In this document: positions 16,415 to 23,428 of the stretch, in pieces
How positions within the stretch are numbered: the stretch's first letter is position 1
How the letters are laid out: each line of letters opens with the position of its first letter
Source of the DNA: a bacterium
GTDB lineage: Bacteria > Hydrothermota > UBA3072 > JAPDKE01
Length of the DNA: 49,893 bases
Assembly (NCBI GenBank): GCA_029258725.1
Contig: JAPDKE010000035.1
Location: 1-49,893, forward strand
Direction: 5' to 3'
Position numbers and translations under genes: made by a program
Notes under the pieces: generated by a model
Database searches by the model: none
What the model saw: only the letters and a program-made list of their open reading frames with translations
What the model was told of the DNA's origin: nothing

Positions 16415-16932
16415 AAAGGGCTAAGGAAGGGGACTTTTCAGCATTTGAGGAGATTTTTTTGAGGGAGAAGGATTACGTTTACTCCCTTCTTCTGAGGTTG
16501 CTTGACCACGAAGAGGATGTAAAGGATGCCTTCCAGGATGTTTTTATAAAGGTTTACAGGGGCCTTCCGAAACTCAAGAACACATCTTCTTTTAAAAACT
16601 GGCTTTATAAAATAGTGGTGAATACTGCCAGGAACTACATGAAGCCAGAAAGCATATCCCTTGAGGAGATAAAGGTTGAAAAACTTGCTGACATATCAGG
16701 GGACCCGCACAGACTGCTTGAGAACAAAAAACTAAGAGAATTTCTTGAAAGGGCAATAAAAAAACTGCCTGAAAAGTACAGAATTCCGTTTGTCTTGAGG
16801 GATATTGAGAAACTTCCGGTAAAGGAGATAGCAGAGATACTCGGAATATCAGAAAATCTTGTTAAGGTGAGGGTTCACAGGGCAAGGATGTTTTTAAGGG
16901 AGGAAGTATCAGGATTCCTCACGGAGGGGTGA
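16399..16932 (+). CDS. ECF-type sigma-70 family factor
   Basis: 177 residues with region 2 (EEDVKDAFQDVFIKVYRGLP and FKNWLYKIVVNTARNY) and region 4 (LPEKYRIPFVLRDIEKLPVK, EIAEILGISENLVKVRVHRA). It lacks regions 1 and 3, as expected of ECF factors. No anti-sigma gene follows: the next gene is convergent and overlaps its last 14 bp. It is translationally tied to hypB, so its expression follows the hyp operon. Confidence 0.92.
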   Translation: MEELVKRAKEGDFSAFEEIFLREKDYVYSLLLRLLDHEEDVKDAFQDVFIKVYRGLPKLKNTSSFKNWLYKIVVNTARNYMKPESISLEEIKVEKLADISGDPHRLLENKKLREFLERAIKKLPEKYRIPFVLRDIEKLPVKEIAEILGISENLVKVRVHRARMFLREEVSGFLTEG

Positions 16933-17851
16933 ATTTTTTTCCGTTGAACGAGAAAGATGCAACACCCCTGAAGGATTTTCCCTCCTTTACAAAAACCTCA
17001 ATTTTCCCTTTCTCAACCGGAACTGAGAAACTCACGGGTAAGGCAGTGTAAAAGAGATCTCCACTTTTCAATGCGCACTCCTTTTCTGTTTCTCCTTCAA
17101 GCACATAAACCCATTCCTTCCTCAGAATAGCCCTTATTTCCTTCCCCCGGTATGTGAGCTCTTCACCCACAAATATTTCTGTCTCTATGGTATACGGTCT
17201 TCCCTTTCCTCCTCCGTATCCAACCTCAACTTTGTGATTCCCGGGCAATAAGGGAATCTCTGCCACGGTTCCACTTCCCGATACCTGAAGAACATCGTCA
17301 ACAAACACCGCCCAGTCAGGTCTTTCCATCCATATTGAAAGGACGTATCCCATTTTTAGTTCAACACACATGGATTTTATCTCCACTCTCTTTCCACCAA
17401 ATACCTGAGTGACGTAATAGGTTGCATTCACGGAATCAAACCATATCCCAACACCCAGTCTGTTGAATTCGGGTGAGAGGATGTTTTTTCTGTGGGGAGG
17501 GGAGTTCATCCAGTCCTTTACAGCCCCCGGGGCAACCTCCGGTGCACGGTAGTTTTTCGCAAAGTATATGTTTTCTCCAACAGGAAGGTATGGAAAACCC
17601 GCAAGGAATGCCCTTTTTTGCGGAGTTTTGAGGCTCTCAACCGGAGAGGCGTGGGAAAAGTAATTTTTCTCAGCCATTTCCTTTGAATGCTGCCTCGCCG
17701 CATGTGCAAGAAGGGAATCCCATACAAGGGGCTTCAGTCCATGTTTTATTCTCTCTTTATTTGTGAGTTCAAAAACCTCCCTTTCCATCCCCGGGAGTTC
17801 GGGCGGGATGTTTAAGAGAGGTCGATAACAGAAGGAGAGAAGGAATATCAC
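16919..17851 (-). CDS. Exported CAP/SCP-domain protein
   Basis: 310 residues. A short hydrophobic N-terminus (MIFLLSFCYRPLL) is a likely signal. The CAP (cysteine-rich secretory/antigen 5/PR-1) domain spans about 25-150: FELTNKERIKHGLKPLVWD, AARQHSKEMAEKNYFSH, GENIYFAKN, WMNSPPHRKNILSPEFN and YYVTQVFG, with the conserved His and Glu residues. The C-terminal half is beta-rich, with an Ig/transglutaminase-like look, and of unknown role. Overlaps the GH130 gene start by 4 bp. Confidence 0.85.
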   Translation of the reverse strand: MIFLLSFCYRPLLNIPPELPGMEREVFELTNKERIKHGLKPLVWDSLLAHAARQHSKEMAEKNYFSHASPVESLKTPQKRAFLAGFPYLPVGENIYFAKNYRAPEVAPGAVKDWMNSPPHRKNILSPEFNRLGVGIWFDSVNATYYVTQVFGGKRVEIKSMCVELKMGYVLSIWMERPDWAVFVDDVLQVSGSGTVAEIPLLPGNHKVEVGYGGGKGRPYTIETEIFVGEELTYRGKEIRAILRKEWVYVLEGETEKECALKSGDLFYTALPVSFSVPVEKGKIEVFVKEGKSFRGVASFSFNGKKFTPP

Positions 17852-18972
17852 CTTTTTCCGTGTTCAAGCAGGTATTTTACGAGTTTATCAACATCAAAAC
17901 TCAGCACAACCACATACCTGTCCCCGGCTCCGCAGTAAAGAACAGCCTTTTTATCCTTTACCACGCATCCAACAGGGAATATAACATTGGGGACATCAAC
18001 AGGATACTTTTCATTTCCCTCAAGTTCGTATGGATGTGAGGGGACATAAACCGGATAAACCCCCCGTGCCTTTATTTTCCACGGATTTTCAGGGTCAAGC
18101 AGTGCACAGCATACCGAATAGCACCTCTCCTGCGGTTCAATTCCGTAAATTTCTGCAATCTCCTTTTCTATGCTTCCAACTGCATGGTATATGAAAAGGA
18201 TTCCCTCTTCTGTGAAAATCGGGGGTGTTCCCGGTCCTATCTTTTCCCTTTCATGGGGAAGTTCTCCTGCCTTTATTAAAAGGTATTTTTCCTTTTCCTG
18301 GTAAAGTTTTTTCCATGTGTCCTCATGTTCCTTCGGGGAGAAAACAGGAGAGAAGTCAAAAAGAGGGAAAAGGTAGATATCCGGATGGAATCTCATGAAG
18401 ATGTAGTGTTTTCCGTTATGGAAAAATGGAATTGCATTTCTTGAGTCAAAGAGGGAAATTATCCCGCAGTATTCTATCTCCCGGAAGTTGCCTGTCTTAT
18501 AAAACGCAACCCTGTCTCCACCCGTTCCCTTGAATGGGGGTTTTACCTTTCCACATCCCGTAAGGATATAAATGTCATGGTACGGGGTTATTCTTATATC
18601 CTCTATCCCGTATGAGAAATCAGGGGTTTTTCCCTCAATGGTTATTCCCGATTTCCTGAAGCGAATTCCATCTTCACTTTCCAGAACATATACCCTGGAC
18701 ACATAGTTTTCAAATCCGTATCTCTCTATTCCAAGTTTCTCATCGTAAAACTTGATTCTGGTGTAATTCTTATGACATCTGGGCAGGAGATATATTTTAT
18801 TTTCATGGAGGACAGCCCCACCGTTAAATACCGCTCCCTTTTTAACTTCCCCTCCTTCCTCCCATGTGAGTCCTATATCCTCGGGTTTCACCACAGGATT
18901 TTCATGTAGGTGATGCATGACAAATTTATCCTTTATTATCTCACCATCCTCTGCAAGTTCAAACACCTTCAT
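17848..18972 (-). CDS. GH130-like glycoside phosphorylase/hydrolase
   Basis: 374 residues predicted to form a five-bladed propeller of the GH130 type: FNGGAVLHENKIYLLPR, YVLESEDGIRF, YGIEDIRITP (the conserved ED-R element), FDSRNAIPFFHNGKHYIFMR, PGTPPIFTEEGILFIYHAV and NVIFPVGCVVKDKKAVLYCG. Family members act on beta-mannosides, often by phosphorolysis. It sits between a GT4 glycosyltransferase (14-bp overlap) and the CAP protein (4-bp overlap), suggesting turnover or synthesis of a mannose-containing glycan. Substrate is inferred only from the family. Confidence 0.75.
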   Translation of the reverse strand: MKVFELAEDGEIIKDKFVMHHLHENPVVKPEDIGLTWEEGGEVKKGAVFNGGAVLHENKIYLLPRCHKNYTRIKFYDEKLGIERYGFENYVSRVYVLESEDGIRFRKSGITIEGKTPDFSYGIEDIRITPYHDIYILTGCGKVKPPFKGTGGDRVAFYKTGNFREIEYCGIISLFDSRNAIPFFHNGKHYIFMRFHPDIYLFPLFDFSPVFSPKEHEDTWKKLYQEKEKYLLIKAGELPHEREKIGPGTPPIFTEEGILFIYHAVGSIEKEIAEIYGIEPQERCYSVCCALLDPENPWKIKARGVYPVYVPSHPYELEGNEKYPVDVPNVIFPVGCVVKDKKAVLYCGAGDRYVVVLSFDVDKLVKYLLEHGKR

Positions 18973-20074
18973 TGTAAACCTCCAGGTGCCTTTTTGCCGT
19001 TGTTTCCCATGAGGTTTTTTCTTTGTAATCCTCCACCCTTTCTTTTACATATCTTTCAAAATCCCTGTCAGTAAAAAGTCTCAAAAGGACACCTGCAAGT
19101 CCCTCTGCATTGTATGGGAGAACGAGCAGTTCATCGGATATGTTTTTGAGTTCCTCAAATTTTGGAATCCTGGATGCAACCACCGGTTTCCCCGCACCTA
19201 TTGCAAGGTGGAAGGAGCCTGATGCAGACCTGTCCTCTTCATAATAGGGGAAGAGAACAACATCACATGCACCAAAGGCATAGGTTACATCCTCCTCCGG
19301 AATAAATCCTTTGTAAAATATTACCCTTTCTTCAAGATTGTCTTTTTTCATCTTATCCAGCAGGAACTCAACATATTCCTTATGCTCTGGCTTTGCACTG
19401 GGTGCAATCCATCCTCCTATGAAGAGGTATGCATCAACTTTTGAAAGGAGCATTTTCAGGGCATCCATTGCTATGTGAATGCACTTGTGGGGTTTTATAA
19501 ATCCAAAAATAAGCATTATTTTCCCCTTTTCAGGGAGTCCGAATTTTTTTCTTGATTCAACCGGATCCTCATGGGTTATTCTCGTTCCATGTGGAATAAC
19601 ATGGATTTTTTGGAGCGGGATACCGAGTCTTTCAAGGATTGCGCGCTGGGTTTCAAGGTGAACTATTACTCTATCTGCAAGGGATGCAATCCTTCCTGCA
19701 TACTTCTCGTCCACATCGTATCTTTCACAGAACTGTGCGGGTCTTATGCAGTGTATGGTGATTACTTTTTTCTTTTTGACTCTTTCAAGCAGTGAGGGGA
19801 GTCTCTCATCAAAGCTGTAAATGCTGTATTCATGCTGAATGTGGAGGACATCTATGTCTTCGGTGAGGGGAAGTATTTTTTCAGGATAGTCTTCGTTTCT
19901 GTTCCATGCGGGTATTACCTCAAGGTTTTCTTCCCTTTTTGACTCCGCAAGGTCTTCCGCAATTATCTTTACAGATATATCAGGATTTTTGAGCATTGCA
20001 CGGACCAGGTAGTCCGTGTAGGTTGCTATTCCACATCGCTGGGGAAGGTAGGTTGAAACAATCCCCACTTTCAT
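18959..20074 (-). CDS. GT4-family glycosyltransferase
   Basis: 371 residues from ATG 20074. N-terminal MKVGIVSTYLPQRCGIATYT with a GxGxxTY-type donor loop, IQHEYSIYSF, and C-terminal GFIKPHKCIHIAMDAL, YKGFIPEEDVTYAFGACDVV and the EEDRSASGSFHLAIGAGKPV nucleotide-sugar site. A longer frame to 20146 would run across the promoter. The chosen ATG lies 6 bp after a -10 box, so the mRNA is leaderless. First gene of the GT4-GH130-CAP operon. Confidence 0.9.
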   Translation of the reverse strand: MKVGIVSTYLPQRCGIATYTDYLVRAMLKNPDISVKIIAEDLAESKREENLEVIPAWNRNEDYPEKILPLTEDIDVLHIQHEYSIYSFDERLPSLLERVKKKKVITIHCIRPAQFCERYDVDEKYAGRIASLADRVIVHLETQRAILERLGIPLQKIHVIPHGTRITHEDPVESRKKFGLPEKGKIMLIFGFIKPHKCIHIAMDALKMLLSKVDAYLFIGGWIAPSAKPEHKEYVEFLLDKMKKDNLEERVIFYKGFIPEEDVTYAFGACDVVLFPYYEEDRSASGSFHLAIGAGKPVVASRIPKFEELKNISDELLVLPYNAEGLAGVLLRLFTDRDFERYVKERVEDYKEKTSWETTAKRHLEVYNEGV

Positions 20075-20080
20075 ATTTGA

Positions 20081-20109
20081 AATATAAAGGTAAGAGAATA
20101 AAAAGTCAA
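20081..20109 (-). promoter_or_regulatory. Sigma-70 promoter, leaderless, for the GT4 operon
   Basis: Minus strand: TTGACT at 20109-20104, 17-bp spacer, TATATT at 20086-20081, ATG at 20074. Confidence 0.7.
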
Positions 20110-20190
20110 TAAATTTAACCTTAATCTTTTTACCCTGATGCCTCAAGCAAAGAAGAAGGGAACTTTATAGTCCCATCCTTAAGGGATAAT

Positions 20191-20368
20191 TCACCAGGTT
20201 GCTCCCTGCTCTATAAGTTTTGCAGGCCTCTCTTCGGTCTCTTTCTGAGCCTCTGCCAGTTCAGCAACGGTTATCTCAGGTTTTGCATGTCTTTCTTCAC
20301 TTCTTTTGTGGAATTCAATAAGCATCCTCTCATCCACTATGGAGGTTATGCCCTCAAAGACCCGGGGT
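20191..20368 (-). pseudogene. Possible remnant of a PDDEXK/DUF3782-type coiled-coil protein
   Basis: The 294-bp gap 20075-20368 between the GT4 start and the barrel gene's stop codon holds, besides the promoter, a minus-strand frame ending ITVAELAEAQKETEERPAKL and a stop. This repeat-like heptad style (LAEAQKRTEER) is typical of restriction-like PDDEXK proteins with a long coiled coil. No nuclease domain remains and there is no proper start. Coincidence cannot be excluded. Confidence 0.25.
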
Positions 20369-21421
20369 TTAAAATATAATTCCTCCACGGGCAAAGGGAA
20401 TGGAGACAAGAAGGGAGGTGTAATGGTAGGGATGCCCGGTGTAATCTTCAGCAGGAAACCGAAATTCGGTACGGGAGAGAGATATACAAAAGGTCTTGAG
20501 GGGGAAAGAGATTTCATATTTGAGGTATTTTAAGTGTGTGAAACCTCCTCTCAGTTTGTCCCGAATATAGGTGTGGTAAAGAAAGGAAAAGCGCATGGGT
20601 TGAAAGATTATCTGAACAGCCCCTGCAATACCAAAAAAGTTTGGAGTCTCATACATATAATGGTCAAACCAGTAATTCTCCAGGGGAAGAAAGGTAAGAA
20701 GGTGTTGCTGGAGAGAGGGGTACCTTACATTATGATAGTATTCCATGGAAAGCCAGGTGATAAGGTGTGAGAATTTCCTTCTTGCTTTTATTCTTACTTC
20801 CACTGCATGCACTTTATTTTCACGTTGATAAAAATACTTAAAAGATGGGGCAAAGGTAATATTTTTAAAAGACCTTTCAAGTGCATAGCGGACGGCATAG
20901 GTCTGGTAGGAGGGACTCCGCGTTTCAAAGAAAGGCGACACCTCTCCCACAATTTTTCCTGCGGAAATTCCTCCTGCAAGAGGATGGTGAAGAGAAACGA
21001 AGAAAGAATGTGTTTTGAAAAATTCTTTAGATTCAACGATACTGTCGTCTTCCAGATAGGTTGACAAAAACTCTCCATACCATATTTCCATCCCTGCACC
21101 GAAGGTTAAACCTTTATAAGTTTTAAAGGCAGAGGCAAGTTTAAGGAAAAAAATATCTGTAAAAATTGAAGGAGAACAATAATATCCAAATCCTTCAATC
21201 CCGAACTTCCTGCTGGTCCATGCTCCTCCAATCCCTCCACCTGGTACATCCTCGGATAAGAACATTGTTTTTGCTCTTTCTCCATAGATTGAAAAATACG
21301 ATGGATGATAAATGAGGGAAGCCTCTATTTCTCCAGAATACCAGGGGGAGGTGGAGAACCACTCCTCCACCGTCATGAGCTCAGGCAGTCTCCAGGGGTA
21401 GAAGAAGAGTAAGGTGACCAT
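20369..21421 (-). CDS. Predicted outer-membrane beta-barrel protein, unknown function
   Basis: 350 residues, rich in aromatic residues and alternating strands (FGIEGFGYYCSPSIFTDIFF, KGLTFGAGMEIWYGEF, FSFLYHTYIRDKLRGG), ending SLLVSIPFARGGIIF with a terminal phenylalanine, as is common for outer-membrane barrels. The N-terminus (MVTLLFFYPWRLPEL) is a short hydrophobic start rather than a classic signal. No family recognised. Leaderless promoter upstream, divergent from the methyltransferase. Confidence 0.65.
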   Translation of the reverse strand: MVTLLFFYPWRLPELMTVEEWFSTSPWYSGEIEASLIYHPSYFSIYGERAKTMFLSEDVPGGGIGGAWTSRKFGIEGFGYYCSPSIFTDIFFLKLASAFKTYKGLTFGAGMEIWYGEFLSTYLEDDSIVESKEFFKTHSFFVSLHHPLAGGISAGKIVGEVSPFFETRSPSYQTYAVRYALERSFKNITFAPSFKYFYQRENKVHAVEVRIKARRKFSHLITWLSMEYYHNVRYPSLQQHLLTFLPLENYWFDHYMYETPNFFGIAGAVQIIFQPMRFSFLYHTYIRDKLRGGFTHLKYLKYEISFPLKTFCISLSRTEFRFPAEDYTGHPYHYTSLLVSIPFARGGIIF

Positions 21422-21429
21422 CGTAAGTT

Positions 21430-21458
21430 ATTGTAGACTAAAAACTTAATCCTGTCAA
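21430..21458 (-). promoter_or_regulatory. Sigma-70 promoter, nearly leaderless, for the barrel protein
   Basis: Minus strand: TTGACA at 21458-21453, 17-bp spacer, TACAAT at 21435-21430, ATG at 21421 (8 bp downstream). Confidence 0.7.
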
Positions 21459-21485
21459 GGTATCCAAAAGGAAAGGAATTGTATC

Positions 21486-21514
21486 TTGATTTTTCATTTT
21501 CCACCTTATAGAAT
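21486..21514 (+). promoter_or_regulatory. Sigma-70 promoter, nearly leaderless, for the restriction-modification pair
   Basis: TTGATT at 21486-21491, 17-bp spacer, TAGAAT at 21509-21514, ATG at 21524 (9 bp downstream). Confidence 0.55.
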
Positions 21515-21523
21515 AAAACTGCA

Positions 21524-22759
21524 ATGAAAAAAATACATGCCAGGATCATCATAGGGGATAGCAGGAAAATGCAGGAGGTGGAAGACGAAAGCATAGATTT
21601 AATCATCACCTCGCCTCCCTACTGGCATATTAAGGATTATGGAGTAAAAAGACAGATAGGATACGGTCAGAGTCTTCATGAATATCTGAAAGACCTCTAT
21701 CGGGTATGGCAGGAATGCTATCGTGTCCTCAGACGTGGCAGGAGGCTGTGCATCAATACCGGAGACCAGTTTGCACGTGCTATAATCTACGGGAGATACA
21801 GAATCATCCCTCTACATGCAGAGATTATTGCACAGTGTGAAAAAATAGGATTTGATTACATGGGTGCGATTATCTGGCAGAAGAAAACAACCATGAATAC
21901 CACAGGAGGAGCAAATATAATGGGTTCATATCCATATCCTCCCAATGGAATGGTGGAAATAGACTATGAATTCATACTCATTTTTAAAAAACCCGGAAAA
22001 ATCCGTAAAATTCCTGAAGAGATTAAGAAAATCTCAAAATTAAGTAAAGAAGAATGGAAAGAATACTTCTATGGACACTGGAACTTTGGGGGAGCAAAAC
22101 AGATAGGACATGAAGCAATGTTTCCTGATGAACTCCCAAGAAGACTTATAAAGATGTTCAGTTTTGTTGGTGAAACGATACTTGACCCTTTCCTCGGTAG
22201 CGGAACCACTTTGAAGGTTGCATTAGAACTGGGAAGAAGTGGTATAGGGTATGAGATAAATGAGGAATTTTTAAAAATAATAAAAGAGAAACTGGGACTC
22301 CATGGAAAACTGCGATTTGAACAGGTTGAAATAATAAAAAGAGACACCGAACCTGAAATTCCTGAGGTGGATTATATCCCGGGGATTAAGGATGCAAAAC
22401 CCATGATAGATCCAAAAAAATTCAGATTTAAAAATGAAAGACTTTACAGGGTCGTGGAAATAATAGATGAATCCACCATAAGACTTGATACAGGCCTGAA
22501 GGTAAAATTTCTCGGAGTAAATGTGCACAAAAAGGAGGAAACCCTCAAATATCTGAAAGAATATGTGTTGAGAAAAGAGGTCTTCCTGCGTTACGAAAAT
22601 GGGACTGTTAAGAATGAAGATACAGTGGAGGCGTATGTATACTTAAAAAATAAAATCTTTGTGAATGCCTATCTTATAAAGTCAGGGCTTGCAAAGGCGG
22701 AGAGGAAAAAGAGGTACACGATGATGAAAAAATTTGTTGAACTGGAAGGAGCGGGGTGA
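21524..22759 (+). CDS. Beta-class DNA methyltransferase fused to a degenerate nuclease-like domain
   Basis: Modification enzyme of a type II system. 411 residues. Motif IV is TSPPYW (about residues 31-36); the SAM-binding motif DPFLGSGTT comes later (about 222-230), the order of beta-class enzymes; SPPY favours N4-cytosine or N6-adenine methylation. After residue about 300 the protein continues with a staphylococcal-nuclease-like stretch (VKFLGVNVHKKEETLKYLKE, EAYVYLKNKIFVNAYLIKSG) in which the usual GIDTPE and DRYGR catalytic residues are absent, so it is probably a DNA-binding or structural module. It ends 3 bp before the endonuclease gene. Confidence 0.88.
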   Translation: MKKIHARIIIGDSRKMQEVEDESIDLIITSPPYWHIKDYGVKRQIGYGQSLHEYLKDLYRVWQECYRVLRRGRRLCINTGDQFARAIIYGRYRIIPLHAEIIAQCEKIGFDYMGAIIWQKKTTMNTTGGANIMGSYPYPPNGMVEIDYEFILIFKKPGKIRKIPEEIKKISKLSKEEWKEYFYGHWNFGGAKQIGHEAMFPDELPRRLIKMFSFVGETILDPFLGSGTTLKVALELGRSGIGYEINEEFLKIIKEKLGLHGKLRFEQVEIIKRDTEPEIPEVDYIPGIKDAKPMIDPKKFRFKNERLYRVVEIIDESTIRLDTGLKVKFLGVNVHKKEETLKYLKEYVLRKEVFLRYENGTVKNEDTVEAYVYLKNKIFVNAYLIKSGLAKAERKKRYTMMKKFVELEGAG

Positions 22760-22762
22760 ACC

Positions 22763-23428
22763 ATGGCAAAGGAATGGATACTTAACCTGGCAACCAACAG
22801 ATGGAGTCTGAATAAGAAAAGCAGTGTGGGGCCTGTATCTCAGTGGATACGAGAATGTGCGCCAAAAACAATGGAGGAGTGGGAAAGCTTTTATTACACC
22901 AGACTTTCAGAATTTTTGAAAAAGAAAGGTATTTCAATCCCTCCGGAGGAGTATTTGCAGGAACTGGGAAGAAAACTTTATGTAAAGATTACCGAGGTGA
23001 TTCAGGCCGAAATAGAGGAGGTAACAGAGGAAGATTGTATGGAATACATACGTAATCTTGTGATAAATCGTACCTATGAAGGATACCTTACTGAAATTAA
23101 AACAATCTATGGAAAACTGGAAAAATTACTGGGAGTTAAGATATACCCAGCTCCTGATGAATGGGATAGGCTTTACAACGTTGATTTTTATATACCCGTA
23201 GGTCCCAGCTTCATCGGTCTGCAGATAAAACCTATTACCTATGAGCAGACTCCTGAAATTCATAAATGGAAAAAATGGATGGAGAATACACATCGGAAAT
23301 TTGAGAAAAAACAGGGAGGAAAAGTATTTATTATTTTTTCTATCAAAAAGAATAACCGGAAAGAAATCTACAACCCGGAAGTAATAGAGGAGATAAAGAA
23401 GGAGATGGAAAAGTTAAAGTCCTCTTAG
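22763..23428 (+). CDS. MjaI-like type II restriction endonuclease
   Basis: 221 residues. The N-terminus ATNRWSLNKKSSVGPVSQWI and EEWESFYYTRL match my recollection of the MjaI endonuclease family. A PDDEXK-like core is suggested by VDFYIPVGPSFIGLQIKP (D...Q-x-K form) near residues 140-160. Family members paired with N4-cytosine methyltransferases cut CTAG, so CTAG is the predicted site here; CTAG is almost missing from the window. Directly downstream of its methyltransferase; its 3' end overlaps convergent topA by 4 bp. Confidence 0.78.
   Translation: MAKEWILNLATNRWSLNKKSSVGPVSQWIRECAPKTMEEWESFYYTRLSEFLKKKGISIPPEEYLQELGRKLYVKITEVIQAEIEEVTEEDCMEYIRNLVINRTYEGYLTEIKTIYGKLEKLLGVKIYPAPDEWDRLYNVDFYIPVGPSFIGLQIKPITYEQTPEIHKWKKWMENTHRKFEKKQGGKVFIIFSIKKNNRKEIYNPEVIEEIKKEMEKLKSS

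Noticed and set aside
20191-20517. A 108-codon gene overlapping the end of the barrel-protein gene
   Set aside because: Its first half is antisense-like shadow of the barrel gene; only the coiled-coil-like tail may be a relic, reported separately at low confidence.
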